DNA of 34,831 nucleotides from Clostridia bacterium. GTDB lineage: Bacteria; Bacillota; Clostridia; Christensenellales; Borkfalkiaceae. Below are positions 7,861-15,763 of this stretch, piece after piece. Below the pieces are notes generated by a model. That model had not been told where the DNA came from. It worked only from the letters and a program-made list of their open reading frames with translations, and made no database searches. Position numbers and translations under genes: made by a program. The DNA lies in NCBI GenBank assembly GCA_017397305.1, contig JAFQJB010000002.1, forward strand, positions 1 through 34,831. The letters are read 5' to 3'. How positions within the stretch are numbered: position 1 is the first letter of the stretch; each line of letters starts with the position of its first letter.

Positions 7861-8880
7861 ATGAAAATTATTGTTATTGGTGGAACGGGACTTTTAGGTC
7901 ACGAAGCAGTTGAATACGCACTCTCTCAAGGTCACGAAGTTACGTCGATGGATATCAACGACGCAAAGAGTGAAGAATGGTTTACCGACAAAGCAAAATC
8001 GGTTATCGGCAACGTTTTTACTATGACCGAAGAAGAGATTTGCGAGGCTTTGAAGGGCTATGACGCAATGGTATACGCAGTTGGCCCGGACGATAGATTT
8101 ATCCCCAGCGAACCCGCTTACGGATATTTTAAACTCCGTTTGGTTGATTACTGCGCAAAGGTGTTTAGAGCGGCAAGAAAGGCTGGAATTAAGAAGGCAA
8201 GCCTTTGCTCGTCATACTTCTTGTATTTTGACCGCAAGTTCCCCGAAAAGAAATTGTCAATCGTTCACCCTTATATCCAAGTAAGAAAGGAGCAAGCGGA
8301 GGTTGTACTTGCAGAGGCAAAAGCACAAAGCGGCTTGCCCGAACTTAACGTTTATATTATGGAACTTCCCTATATCTTCGGTACTTGCCCCAACAGAGTT
8401 CCGCTTTGGAAGGACATTTTCCTAAAAGATATCGACCTAAATAACGACCAAGCCCCCGTATATTTCCCCAGTGGCGGAACGGTTATGTGCACCACAAAGC
8501 ACATCGGTGAAAGTTTGATTAACGCGCTTGTTTACGGCAAGGAAAGTTGCCACTATTCTATCGGTGACGAGAACCACCCCTTCGATTTTATGATGGAAAA
8601 CCTTATGGTAGGCTTCTTGGGAAAGCCCCGTCAAATTATCCATCCGCCCAAGGAATACGTTGCGGAATTGCAAGATAAAAAGTATAATTACGAAGTATCC
8701 CAAGGTAAATATCGTGCTTTGCACCCAAAATACTTGATGCTCGACATTCAATACGATAACTTCTACTATACCGATGAAGAGATTGAAAAGACTTGTGCCG
8801 AACTTCACCTAACGAGAGGTGGCGTAAAGGAAGCCATTATCGAAACGGGTAAGGTTTGCAGAGAATATATCGGCAAATAA
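7861..8880 (+). CDS. Atypical NAD(P)-dependent epimerase/dehydratase-like protein
   Basis: A 339-residue protein with an extended-SDR Rossmann start, MKIIVIGGTGLLGHEAVEYA, and an acidic residue after the second strand (SMDIND), which suggests NAD preference. The catalytic YxxxK is not standard. The nearest match is Tyr138-IQVR-Lys143 (one residue too far), followed by EQAE as in epimerases; upstream are serines in CSSYF. It may be an atypical SDR acting as isomerase, reductase or dehydratase, or mainly a substrate-binding protein. The start lies four bases after the dikinase stop, and the binding site GAGGAG is inside the dikinase gene, so the two are translationally coupled. Confidence 0.75.
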   Translation: MKIIVIGGTGLLGHEAVEYALSQGHEVTSMDINDAKSEEWFTDKAKSVIGNVFTMTEEEICEALKGYDAMVYAVGPDDRFIPSEPAYGYFKLRLVDYCAKVFRAARKAGIKKASLCSSYFLYFDRKFPEKKLSIVHPYIQVRKEQAEVVLAEAKAQSGLPELNVYIMELPYIFGTCPNRVPLWKDIFLKDIDLNNDQAPVYFPSGGTVMCTTKHIGESLINALVYGKESCHYSIGDENHPFDFMMENLMVGFLGKPRQIIHPPKEYVAELQDKKYNYEVSQGKYRALHPKYLMLDIQYDNFYYTDEEIEKTCAELHLTRGGVKEAIIETGKVCREYIGK

Positions 8881-8894
8881 TAGAGGATAGACTT

Positions 8895-9644
8895 ATGAAA
8901 CTTAAAGATAAAGTTTGTATCGTAACTGGCGGTAGCGGTGGAATTGGCTATGCGGTATGCGATAGGTTTTTAAGTGAAGGTGCGATAGTCGTGCTAACAT
9001 CAATCGATATGCCGTCGGCAATCGAAGCCCAAAACCGCTTGCAAGAAAAATACCCTGACGGCACGGTAATCGGCATTGCACCCACTCCGCTTTGGAGTTT
9101 TACTGAAACCGAAAAGGCGTTTAAGGAAGTTTACGAAAGGTTTGGAAAGATAGATATTCTCGTTAATAACGCAGGCACTTCGGACGAAACGGCTTTCGAC
9201 CAATATACAGAAGATATTTATGATAGGCTTTTTAACCTAAACATAAAGGCAATGTTCGCTTGTACTAGAGCGGTAATTAATTTTATGGAAGAAAAAGGTC
9301 AAGGCGTTATAATCAATACCTCCTCGGTTGTAAGCGTGTGCGGACAGCCCAAAGGGGTTGCCTATCCCGCCTCTAAGAGCGCAGTAAACGGCTTTACCTT
9401 GTCGCTAGCAAGGGAAATTGCTAAAAAGGGAATTAGGGTTAACGCGGTTGCACCAGGGGTTACGAAGACCACTATGCTTAAAGACGTTCCCGCAAGAATG
9501 TTAGAACCAGTTGTGCAAATGATTCCGCTTAAACGCATTGGCGAGGCGGAAGACGTTGCAAACGCAGTATTGTTTTTAGCAAGCGACGAAGCTAGTTATA
9601 TTTCCGGCACCGTTCTTAACGTTGACGGCTTAGTAAGATTTTAA
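8895..9644 (+). CDS. Short-chain dehydrogenase/reductase, BaiA/FabG-like
   Basis: A 249-residue classical SDR. The cofactor loop is TGGSGGIG (11-18), the stabilising motif LVNNAG, and the catalytic set is Ser in INTSSVVS, Tyr157 and Lys161 (YPASK). The C-terminus ends with the usual SGTVLNVDG stretch. Recalled BaiA bile-acid 3-alpha-hydroxysteroid dehydrogenases share the phrases GVIINT-SV and YPASK and a similar YP-x-V-IG-AP stretch after the third helix, but many FabG-like enzymes do too. Expected role: NAD(P)-linked oxidation or reduction of a hydroxyl/keto group. ATG 8895 follows AGAGGA; an upstream TTG at 8856 lies inside the previous gene and is rejected. Confidence 0.85.
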   Translation: MKLKDKVCIVTGGSGGIGYAVCDRFLSEGAIVVLTSIDMPSAIEAQNRLQEKYPDGTVIGIAPTPLWSFTETEKAFKEVYERFGKIDILVNNAGTSDETAFDQYTEDIYDRLFNLNIKAMFACTRAVINFMEEKGQGVIINTSSVVSVCGQPKGVAYPASKSAVNGFTLSLAREIAKKGIRVNAVAPGVTKTTMLKDVPARMLEPVVQMIPLKRIGEAEDVANAVLFLASDEASYISGTVLNVDGLVRF

Positions 9645-9658
9645 TTAGGAGAAAAACT

Positions 9659-10162
9659 ATGACTTTAGAACAAAGAATTCAAAGATTAGAAGATATTGAA
9701 GCAATAAGATATTTGCAAGCAAAATACCAAAGATGCTTAGATAACAGAGATTTTGACGGAATTAGAGAGTGCTTTGCCGACGACGTTGTTTCCTCTTACG
9801 GCAACGGCGAAATGGCTTACGTTGGTGCTGAAAACGTCATTGCATTCTTAAAAGGCGTTATGACAATCGATATGCCCTCCGCACATATGATTCACGGTGG
9901 TGAAATCGATATTTTATCCACAACAACCGCTACTGCAAAATGGTATTTGCAAGACTTTTTAATCAATAAAGCGCACGGAGTAAACATTCACGGCGCAGCA
10001 ATTTATGAAAACACTTACGAAAAGGTTGGCGAAATATGGAAGATTAAAACAATCGGCTATAAACGTATGTACGAATACTACGATATGATAAGCCAAACCC
10101 AGTCCGCAACCTTAAAAAAGACCACTTTCTTGGACGAAAAGAAAGAACAAGCGGATAAATAG
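9659..10162 (+). CDS. SnoaL-like dehydratase, BaiE-related
   Basis: A 167-residue NTF2/SnoaL_4-fold protein. Compared from memory with BaiE, the bile-acid 7-alpha-dehydratase, the layout is colinear: DIEAI near the N-terminus, KYQRCLD (BaiE KYFRCLD), SAHMIH (BaiE SMHMGH), ATAKWYLQD (BaiE ATGRWYLED) and GYKRMYE (BaiE GYVRIYE). The BaiE active residues Tyr30, Asp35, His83 and Asp106 correspond to Tyr23, Asp28, His76 and Asp99 here, all present. A lyase/dehydratase role is therefore likely, but the substrate is not known. Other SnoaL members share the fold with different chemistry. Last gene of the operon, 14 bases after the SDR, ending at a strong terminator. Confidence 0.8.
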   Translation: MTLEQRIQRLEDIEAIRYLQAKYQRCLDNRDFDGIRECFADDVVSSYGNGEMAYVGAENVIAFLKGVMTIDMPSAHMIHGGEIDILSTTTATAKWYLQDFLINKAHGVNIHGAAIYENTYEKVGEIWKIKTIGYKRMYEYYDMISQTQSATLKKTTFLDEKKEQADK

Positions 10163-10185
10163 TGATAAAAATTGCATTTAACCCC

Positions 10186-10213
10186 AAAAACCCCACGTTG
10201 TCGTGGGGTTTTT
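10186..10213 (+). terminator. Terminator of the dikinase-dehydratase operon
   Basis: A 12-bp stem, aaaaaccccacg/cgtggggttttt, with the tetraloop ttgt. Confidence 0.9.
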
Positions 10214-10239
10214 ACTATATAGATATTTTCAATATGTAA

Positions 10240-10268
10240 TTGACATATAGATTGTGATTTGATAAAAT
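10240..10268 (+). promoter_or_regulatory. Promoter of the BspA-like lipoprotein gene
   Basis: Consensus TTGACA (10240-10245), a 17-base spacer, then TAAAAT (10263-10268). Confidence 0.8.
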
Positions 10269-10289
10269 GTAATTATCATGGAGTTTGCG

Positions 10290-10311
10290 TTCGGTAAATG
10301 AATTTACCGAA
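10290..10311 (+). promoter_or_regulatory. Leader hairpin abutting the ribosome binding site
   Basis: The perfect 9-bp stem ttcggtaaa/tttaccgaa with loop tgaa ends at the first base of AAAGGAG, just upstream of the ATG at 10323. It could stabilise the 5' end or tune access to the binding site. Confidence 0.55.
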
Positions 10312-10322
10312 AAGGAGAAAAA

Positions 10323-13300
10323 ATGAAAAAGTTTTTAGCAATCCTTGTTTCAACCTTCCTAATATCAATGGCTGGGCTAACCTTAACCGCCTGTGGCGAG
10401 TGTGAACACGGAAGCACCAGCATAAAGACTACAGTGGAAGCAACGTGTACACAAACGGGTATTCAAAAGACCGTTTGTGACGATTGTGGTGAAGTTTTGG
10501 AAGAAAAAACTTTGCCTAAGCTTTCGCACATCCCTGGCGAATGGGAAGAGGTGACTGAGGCAACTTGTCAAGCAAGCGGTGTTAAGCACAAAAAGTGTAC
10601 CATATGTTTTAACGTTTTAGAAGTTGGTGGAATTGATAAGCTTGCACACACTCCTGGCGAATGGGTAACTATTAACGAGTCCACTTGTAAAGAAAGCGGT
10701 TCAAAAAAGCAACTTTGTGCCGACTGCGAAACTATACTTAACATTGAGGAGATAGAAAAACTTCCGCATACTGAAAGCGATTGGATGGTGGATAAAAACG
10801 CAACGTGTATCGAAAAGGGTTCTAAGCATATCGAGTGTACCGAATGTAAAGCGACGTTAAAGACCGAAGAGATTGATTTTATAGACCACAATTACGTTTA
10901 CGGCGAATGTGACGTTTGTGATAAAATCGATACCACCTATATGAGCGAAGGGCTTGCTTTTGAACTTATAAATAACGGAAACGAATATTCGGTTAACGGG
11001 TATATTAGCGGTTATACGGGAAATAGTACCGAACTACTTATCCCCGCAATTTATAGGGGCAAAGCGGTTACCACTATAAAAGAAAGTGCGTTTGCAAATA
11101 ACACCATAATTGAAAAAGTTATTTTGCCCGACTCTATAAAAACGGTGGAACACGCTGCGTTTAATGGTTGTGCTAACCTAAGTAAAGTTAACTATTTGGG
11201 TACAATCGACCAATGGGCTGTTATAACTTTTGACAACGCGTCCAACCCGATAAAGATTACGGGCGACCTATATATTAAAGACGTATTGCAAACGGAAATA
11301 ACCATTAACGTAAAAACTATTGGTAAATGGGCTTTTGCGAATTGCAAATCTATAACCAAGGTAACTTTGGGTGAAAACGTAGAGGAAATTGATAATTCTG
11401 CTTTCCGTAAATGTACCGCACTTGAAAGCATAAACTTGCCTAAAAACTTTAAATATATCGATTCGGAGGTATTTAGTGGTTGTGAAAACTTAAAGACGGT
11501 AGCGGTTGCCGACAATAGCAAACTAGAAATTATTGCGGACGAAGCATTTTATAACTGCACTTCACTAGAAAATATAAAAATTCCTTCAACGATAAAGTAT
11601 ATCACCACACAAGCATTCTATAATTGCACGTCGCTTACAATGGTGGAAATACCCAGCACTATTACAAGCATTGGTGGATATGCTTTTGGTGAATGCTCAA
11701 ACTTGACAATCTATACCGACGCGTTAGAAGGTCAAATTAAATGCAGCGAAACTTGGGCGGTAGGCGTAAAGCAAGTAGTTTGGGGCACAAACTATTACAC
11801 CGAAGGCTTGATTTTTGAACTAAAGACGGATAATGAAGAAGAATATCGAATAACTGGCTATGAGGGCACGGAAGAAAACGTTGTTATCCCTTCTACCTAT
11901 AGCGGCAAAAAAGTTACGTCTATTGAAGTACTGATTGAGTATGATAGCCCAGAGATTGAAGTTGTAAAGACCGTTCAAATACCAAACAGCATAACGTATA
12001 TGGGGAGTGATACATTGTTTTTTGGCAAAAACCTTACCGACGTTTATTATATGGGCACGGTAGATGAGTGGGCACAAATCGACTTCAAAGCAGAGCAGTT
12101 TGCTGAAGGCTTTAACCAAGCGACCTTGCATTTTAATGGTGAAACGTTTACTACCTTAAAAGTAAATGCGGAAAATATTTCAAGGAATGCATTTTGGGGT
12201 TATTCACACGTTGAAAGTGTGGAAATTGGCGAAAACGTGACCACGATAGGTTTGTTTGCATTTAATGGTTGTTCTAACTTAAAAGAGTTTAAGGTTAGCC
12301 AAAACAACGTGCACTTTATGGCGGTTGACGGCGTGCTTTATAGTAAAGACGGCAAAACTTTGGTTTGCTATCCGCACGCAAAAGAAGGCGCGATTGTTAT
12401 ACCAAGCACGGTGGAAACTATCGGTACTGGAGCATTTAATTGGAACAAATTAGAAAATATAACCATTCCTAATACTGTAAAGATTATAGATATAGGTGCA
12501 TTTTATTCTTGTAAAAACTTAAAAACAGTAACTTTCGAGGCGGGTAGCAAACTAGAAAGTATAGGAGGTAATGCGTTCTATTGGTGCACCTCGTTAACAA
12601 GCATAGAAATCCCTGCAAGTGTAAAAAGTATAGGTGCTTATGCGTTTACATATTGCAATAGCTTAACGATAGTCACTTTCGAGGCGGATAGCAAGTTAGC
12701 AAGTATAGGTGATTGGGCTTTTTCTGGTTGCCCTAATCTAAATTACACAACAAAGGATAACGTGAAATACATCGGCACTGCGGAAAATCCATATCTTTGT
12801 CTTGTTGGTCCCGTTGCAAGCAATATATCATTTGCGGTTATCAATAAAGATTGCAAAATTATAAGTGGACAAGCATTTGAATACTGCTCAAAATTAAAGA
12901 CTGTTATCTTTGAAGAGGGTTGCCAAGTAGATATTGTTCCCTATTGTATGTTTAGTGATTGTGTGGCGCTTGAAACGGTTGAACTATCAAGCGGTGTCAC
13001 TTGTATCGGTAAAGGGGCGTTCCAAAATTGCACGGCATTAAAGAGTATTAATTTGCCGGAAAATCTCACCACTATAGAAGACGCGGCTTTTTTCAATTGT
13101 GAAAGTTTGGAAGAATTAATACTTCCCGAAAGGCTAACAACTATTGGTAATAGCGTGTTCCGTAATTGCGTTGCACTTTCAACTATTAGAATACCTGCAA
13201 ACGTAACAACTTTTGGAACTTTGTCGTTTTTAAAAGACTATAACAAAGAAGACCTAAACGGACTTGTCGTATACACGCCTTTAACCGAAAAGCCAGAAGG

Positions 13301-13889
13301 ATGGTCATCAAGTTGGTCTAGTGGTGCAACGTCAGTATATTGGGGCGTTGATAATATTGAAGTTAACGGAGATTTTATCTATACCCTAATTAACGACGGT
13401 GCAGAATATAAATTGCTTAAATACGTTGGTAGCGAAAGTTCAGTAAAAATTCCCTCAACGTATAATGGCAAAAACGTTACAAAAATTGGCGATGCGTTTA
13501 ACGGCAACAAAACACTAACAAGCATAGAAATTCCATCTACGATAACGGCAATAGGTTATTATGCGTTCTATGGTTGCACTTCATTAACAAGTATAAAAAT
13601 ACCTAACAGCGTAACGGCAATAGGCGGACAAGCGTTCTTTAATTGCGCTTCATTAACAAGCATAAAAATACCCGCAAGTGTAACGTATGTCGCTGACCTT
13701 GCGTTCGCCAATTGCAATAATTTGGAAACAATTTACTGCGAGGCGGAAAGCCAGCCGAGTGGATGGGCTAGCGCTTGGAAAGCTGGTTGTTCGGCGGAGG
13801 TTGTTTGGGGTTACAGTAACGAAAACGTAAACCAAGGTGGGAGCGGGATTGATAAAGAAAAAGACCCACCGAGTGCACCGATACTTTAA
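10323..13889 (+). CDS. BspA-like leucine-rich-repeat surface lipoprotein
   Basis: A 1188-residue protein. A signal peptide (MKKFLAILVS onward) ends in the lipobox LTAC, so Cys24 should be lipidated and the protein displayed outside the cell. Residues about 27-200 hold four Cys-rich modules of about 45 residues with a pattern of paired cysteines (ATC, CxxC) and a His before GEW. From about 215 to 1160 there are many LRR_5 (BspA-type) repeats of the form AF-x-C-x-SL-x-x-I-x-IP-x-S/T-V. Segments ending VVWG/VYWG divide the repeats into blocks. BspA proteins bind host or microbial ligands. No sortase motif is seen. A strong ribosome binding site (AAAGGAG) fixes the start. Confidence 0.9.
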   Translation: MKKFLAILVSTFLISMAGLTLTACGECEHGSTSIKTTVEATCTQTGIQKTVCDDCGEVLEEKTLPKLSHIPGEWEEVTEATCQASGVKHKKCTICFNVLEVGGIDKLAHTPGEWVTINESTCKESGSKKQLCADCETILNIEEIEKLPHTESDWMVDKNATCIEKGSKHIECTECKATLKTEEIDFIDHNYVYGECDVCDKIDTTYMSEGLAFELINNGNEYSVNGYISGYTGNSTELLIPAIYRGKAVTTIKESAFANNTIIEKVILPDSIKTVEHAAFNGCANLSKVNYLGTIDQWAVITFDNASNPIKITGDLYIKDVLQTEITINVKTIGKWAFANCKSITKVTLGENVEEIDNSAFRKCTALESINLPKNFKYIDSEVFSGCENLKTVAVADNSKLEIIADEAFYNCTSLENIKIPSTIKYITTQAFYNCTSLTMVEIPSTITSIGGYAFGECSNLTIYTDALEGQIKCSETWAVGVKQVVWGTNYYTEGLIFELKTDNEEEYRITGYEGTEENVVIPSTYSGKKVTSIEVLIEYDSPEIEVVKTVQIPNSITYMGSDTLFFGKNLTDVYYMGTVDEWAQIDFKAEQFAEGFNQATLHFNGETFTTLKVNAENISRNAFWGYSHVESVEIGENVTTIGLFAFNGCSNLKEFKVSQNNVHFMAVDGVLYSKDGKTLVCYPHAKEGAIVIPSTVETIGTGAFNWNKLENITIPNTVKIIDIGAFYSCKNLKTVTFEAGSKLESIGGNAFYWCTSLTSIEIPASVKSIGAYAFTYCNSLTIVTFEADSKLASIGDWAFSGCPNLNYTTKDNVKYIGTAENPYLCLVGPVASNISFAVINKDCKIISGQAFEYCSKLKTVIFEEGCQVDIVPYCMFSDCVALETVELSSGVTCIGKGAFQNCTALKSINLPENLTTIEDAAFFNCESLEELILPERLTTIGNSVFRNCVALSTIRIPANVTTFGTLSFLKDYNKEDLNGLVVYTPLTEKPEGWSSSWSSGATSVYWGVDNIEVNGDFIYTLINDGAEYKLLKYVGSESSVKIPSTYNGKNVTKIGDAFNGNKTLTSIEIPSTITAIGYYAFYGCTSLTSIKIPNSVTAIGGQAFFNCASLTSIKIPASVTYVADLAFANCNNLETIYCEAESQPSGWASAWKAGCSAEVVWGYSNENVNQGGSGIDKEKDPPSAPIL

Positions 13890-13898
13890 AAACATAGC

Positions 13899-13930
13899 AA
13901 AAAAGTGCTAACTGCGGTTAGCACTTTTTT
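13899..13930 (+). terminator. Terminator after the BspA-like gene
   Basis: A 14-bp stem, aaaaaagtgctaac/gttagcactttttt, with loop tgcg. Confidence 0.9.
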
Positions 13931-13942
13931 TATTTGCCGTGG

Positions 13943-13971
13943 TTGATTTTTTCGGCAGTTTATATTATAAT
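13943..13971 (+). promoter_or_regulatory. Promoter of the SGNH hydrolase gene
   Basis: TTGATT (13943-13948), a 17-base spacer, then TATAAT (13966-13971). AAGGAG follows closely. Confidence 0.7.
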
Positions 13972-13992
13972 CATAAGCAAGGAGAAACAAAA

Positions 13993-14697
13993 ATGGTAAA
14001 GAAAAGGTTTAGTATAATTATTGTTTTTATTTTGTGCCTTGGCATATTTGCAGGCTCTTTTTACTGCTATTTTTCTGTTATTCCAAGGCAAAAGGAGAGG
14101 GCTGAAAGAGAAAGGCTTGTTAAAGAATATTACGATAAAAAGGTTAAAATTTATCAAGCAGAAAACGAGCAATACGCTGATTACGAGGTAGACGTGGCTT
14201 TTCTTGGGGATAGTTTAACCGACGGGTATGACTTAAAAAAATATTATCCACAATATTTAACGGCAAACCGCGGTATTGGTGGTGATACGACCTTTGGTTT
14301 AGAAAACCGCTTGCAAGTTTCGGCAATAGACCTTAAACCCAAGGTGGTTGTTATGCTGATTGGTGCAAATAACTTTCATACAATGCTTGATAATTACGAA
14401 AGCATTTTGATTAAGCTTAAAGTTGGGCTTCCAGAAAGTAAAATCGTGCTTTTGTCCCTAACCGCAATGGGTGGTGACTGGGCAAAAAATAACGATATAG
14501 CAAAGCAAAACAACGTTGAAATAAAAAGGCTAGCGGAAAAATATAATTATGAATTTATAGACCTTTTTACTCCGCTATTAGACCCTATTACAAACGAGGT
14601 TTACGATGGCTACACTGTTGACGGCGGGCATTTTACCGCAACTGGCTATGAAGCTGTTACTGCAAAAATTTCGCCCGTTTTAGAACGATTATTATAA
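13993..14697 (+). CDS. Membrane-anchored SGNH/GDSL-type hydrolase
   Basis: A 234-residue protein. An N-terminal hydrophobic segment (residues 7-30) followed by a charged linker marks a signal anchor, so the catalytic domain should lie outside the membrane. SGNH blocks are complete: block I GDSLTDG with nucleophile Ser74, block II NRGIGGD (Gly94), block III GANNF (Asn126) and block V DGGH with Asp210 and His213. It should be an esterase or lipase, for example a deacetylase of cell-wall or dietary polysaccharide; the sequence does not decide which. ATG 13993 is chosen over 13939 because AGGAG lies eight bases before it and the longer version would include the promoter. Confidence 0.88.
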   Translation: MVKKRFSIIIVFILCLGIFAGSFYCYFSVIPRQKERAERERLVKEYYDKKVKIYQAENEQYADYEVDVAFLGDSLTDGYDLKKYYPQYLTANRGIGGDTTFGLENRLQVSAIDLKPKVVVMLIGANNFHTMLDNYESILIKLKVGLPESKIVLLSLTAMGGDWAKNNDIAKQNNVEIKRLAEKYNYEFIDLFTPLLDPITNEVYDGYTVDGGHFTATGYEAVTAKISPVLERLL

Positions 14698-14709
14698 TAA
14701 TTTAATGAT

Positions 14710-14736
14710 AAAACCTTCGCTTATTGCGAAGGTTTT
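14710..14736. terminator. Bidirectional terminator
   Basis: The stem aaaaccttcgc/gcgaaggtttt lies between the convergent SGNH and AraC/PocR genes. Confidence 0.85.
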
Positions 14737-14740
14737 TTCT

Positions 14741-15565
14741 TTACTTATTTTCCCTTCGCCACGTTGCTGGGGGGAGGGAGGTGAACTTTTTAAAAGTCCT
14801 TGAAAAATATTCGGTATCGTCAAAACCACAAAGAGCAGAAATCTCGCTCAATGGTTTATCGGTGGTAATGAGCAATTTTTTGGAAAGTTCTATCCTTTTA
14901 TTTGTCATATACTCAACGATAGACAGCCCAAACTCTCTCTTAAAGTGCTGTGTAAGGGTTGCCTTGCTATAATGTATATGATAACTTAGGTCGGCAAGGG
15001 TAATTTTTTGCGAAAGGTTTTTATTTATAAACCGCTTTATAAGTTCGCCGATTGTTGGGGTTTGTTCTTCAAAACTGCCGTTTATTGAAACGTGCGTTGC
15101 TATGGCTTTAAGAAGGTCGAAAAATGCGTCTAACTGCTCGCTATCGAACTGGTGCAGACCATCTACCGCCTTTTTAAGTTGTTCCTTATTAAGCGACGGG
15201 GAAAGGGCTATTGCAGTTGACACCACTTGTTCTTTGGCCTCGTTACCTTTATCGATACCTAGTGTACACAAAAGGCAAGCAATCACCTTTTCGTTTTGAA
15301 TAATAGGTAGCACCGCCTCTTTTATCCCGAACGGGCAAATGTAAATGCTGGGCGTCATACTCTGGCGCACTTTTTCAAAACAATTTTCGTCCGATTTAAT
15401 GCATGCTTCCAAACACTTTGGACATTGGTGGATTATAGAACAAAAGTTATCCACCTTACCGCTTTGGGTAAAGATAGGGCGCAACTTATTGTCTAATAGT
15501 GCTATTTCCATACCCGAAATTTGATTAAAATGTTTTAATAAATTTTCGATATCGCTATTATGCAT
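14741..15565 (-). CDS. PocR-domain AraC-family transcriptional activator
   Basis: A 274-residue protein. Residues about 5-150 match the PocR sensory domain, with its cysteines in FCSIIHQCPKCLEACIKSD, ENCFEK and YICPFGIKEAVLPII. Residues about 175-274 are an AraC double helix-turn-helix: ITLADLSYHIHYSKATLTQH, then LSEISALCGFDDTEYFSRTF and a final FK-x-P-x-WRR. In Salmonella, PocR senses 1,2-propanediol and activates pdu/cob; the ligand here is unknown. The ATG at 15565 is preferred to an upstream TTG, with GGGGGT at an acceptable distance. It is divergent from the DegT gene, whose promoter lacks a clear -35, as activator-dependent promoters do. Confidence 0.88.
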   Translation of the reverse strand: MHNSDIENLLKHFNQISGMEIALLDNKLRPIFTQSGKVDNFCSIIHQCPKCLEACIKSDENCFEKVRQSMTPSIYICPFGIKEAVLPIIQNEKVIACLLCTLGIDKGNEAKEQVVSTAIALSPSLNKEQLKKAVDGLHQFDSEQLDAFFDLLKAIATHVSINGSFEEQTPTIGELIKRFINKNLSQKITLADLSYHIHYSKATLTQHFKREFGLSIVEYMTNKRIELSKKLLITTDKPLSEISALCGFDDTEYFSRTFKKFTSLPPATWRRENK

Positions 15566-15601
15566 TCGGTAAAATACCCCCAAAACTCAAAGGTTTTAAC
15601 C

Positions 15602-15629
15602 ATTATAACACAAAAAAGCCCAAAAACAA
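15602..15629 (-). promoter_or_regulatory. Promoter of the PocR/AraC gene
   Basis: On the minus strand: TTGTTT (15629-15624), a 16-base spacer, then TATAAT (15607-15602). Confidence 0.6.
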
Positions 15630-15651
15630 GCAATTTGCAAAAAAATTGTTG

Positions 15652-15763
15652 GTTTTTGCGATTTTATCGATTTTCCATATGTTTTTGCCGATATATCATA
15701 TACATATAAAAGGTTATTTGATATAATCAACTTAAATAAAATAAATTTTTGCGAGGCAAAAAG
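15652..15763 (+). promoter_or_regulatory. Activator-type control region of the DegT gene
   Basis: GTTTTTGC occurs twice as a direct repeat (15652-15659 and 15681-15688), 29 bases apart. TATAAT is at 15722-15727, but the matching -35 position reads tataca, far from consensus. In the leader, tttttgc (15746-15752) pairs with gcaaaaa (15756-15762) around the GAG of the binding site. This fits AraC-type activation from direct repeats; binding is inferred. Confidence 0.45.

Noticed and set aside
5457..10162. Canonical bai bile-acid operon
   Set aside because: The BaiB, BaiCD, BaiF, BaiG and BaiH types are all missing; only BaiA-like and BaiE-like members are present.
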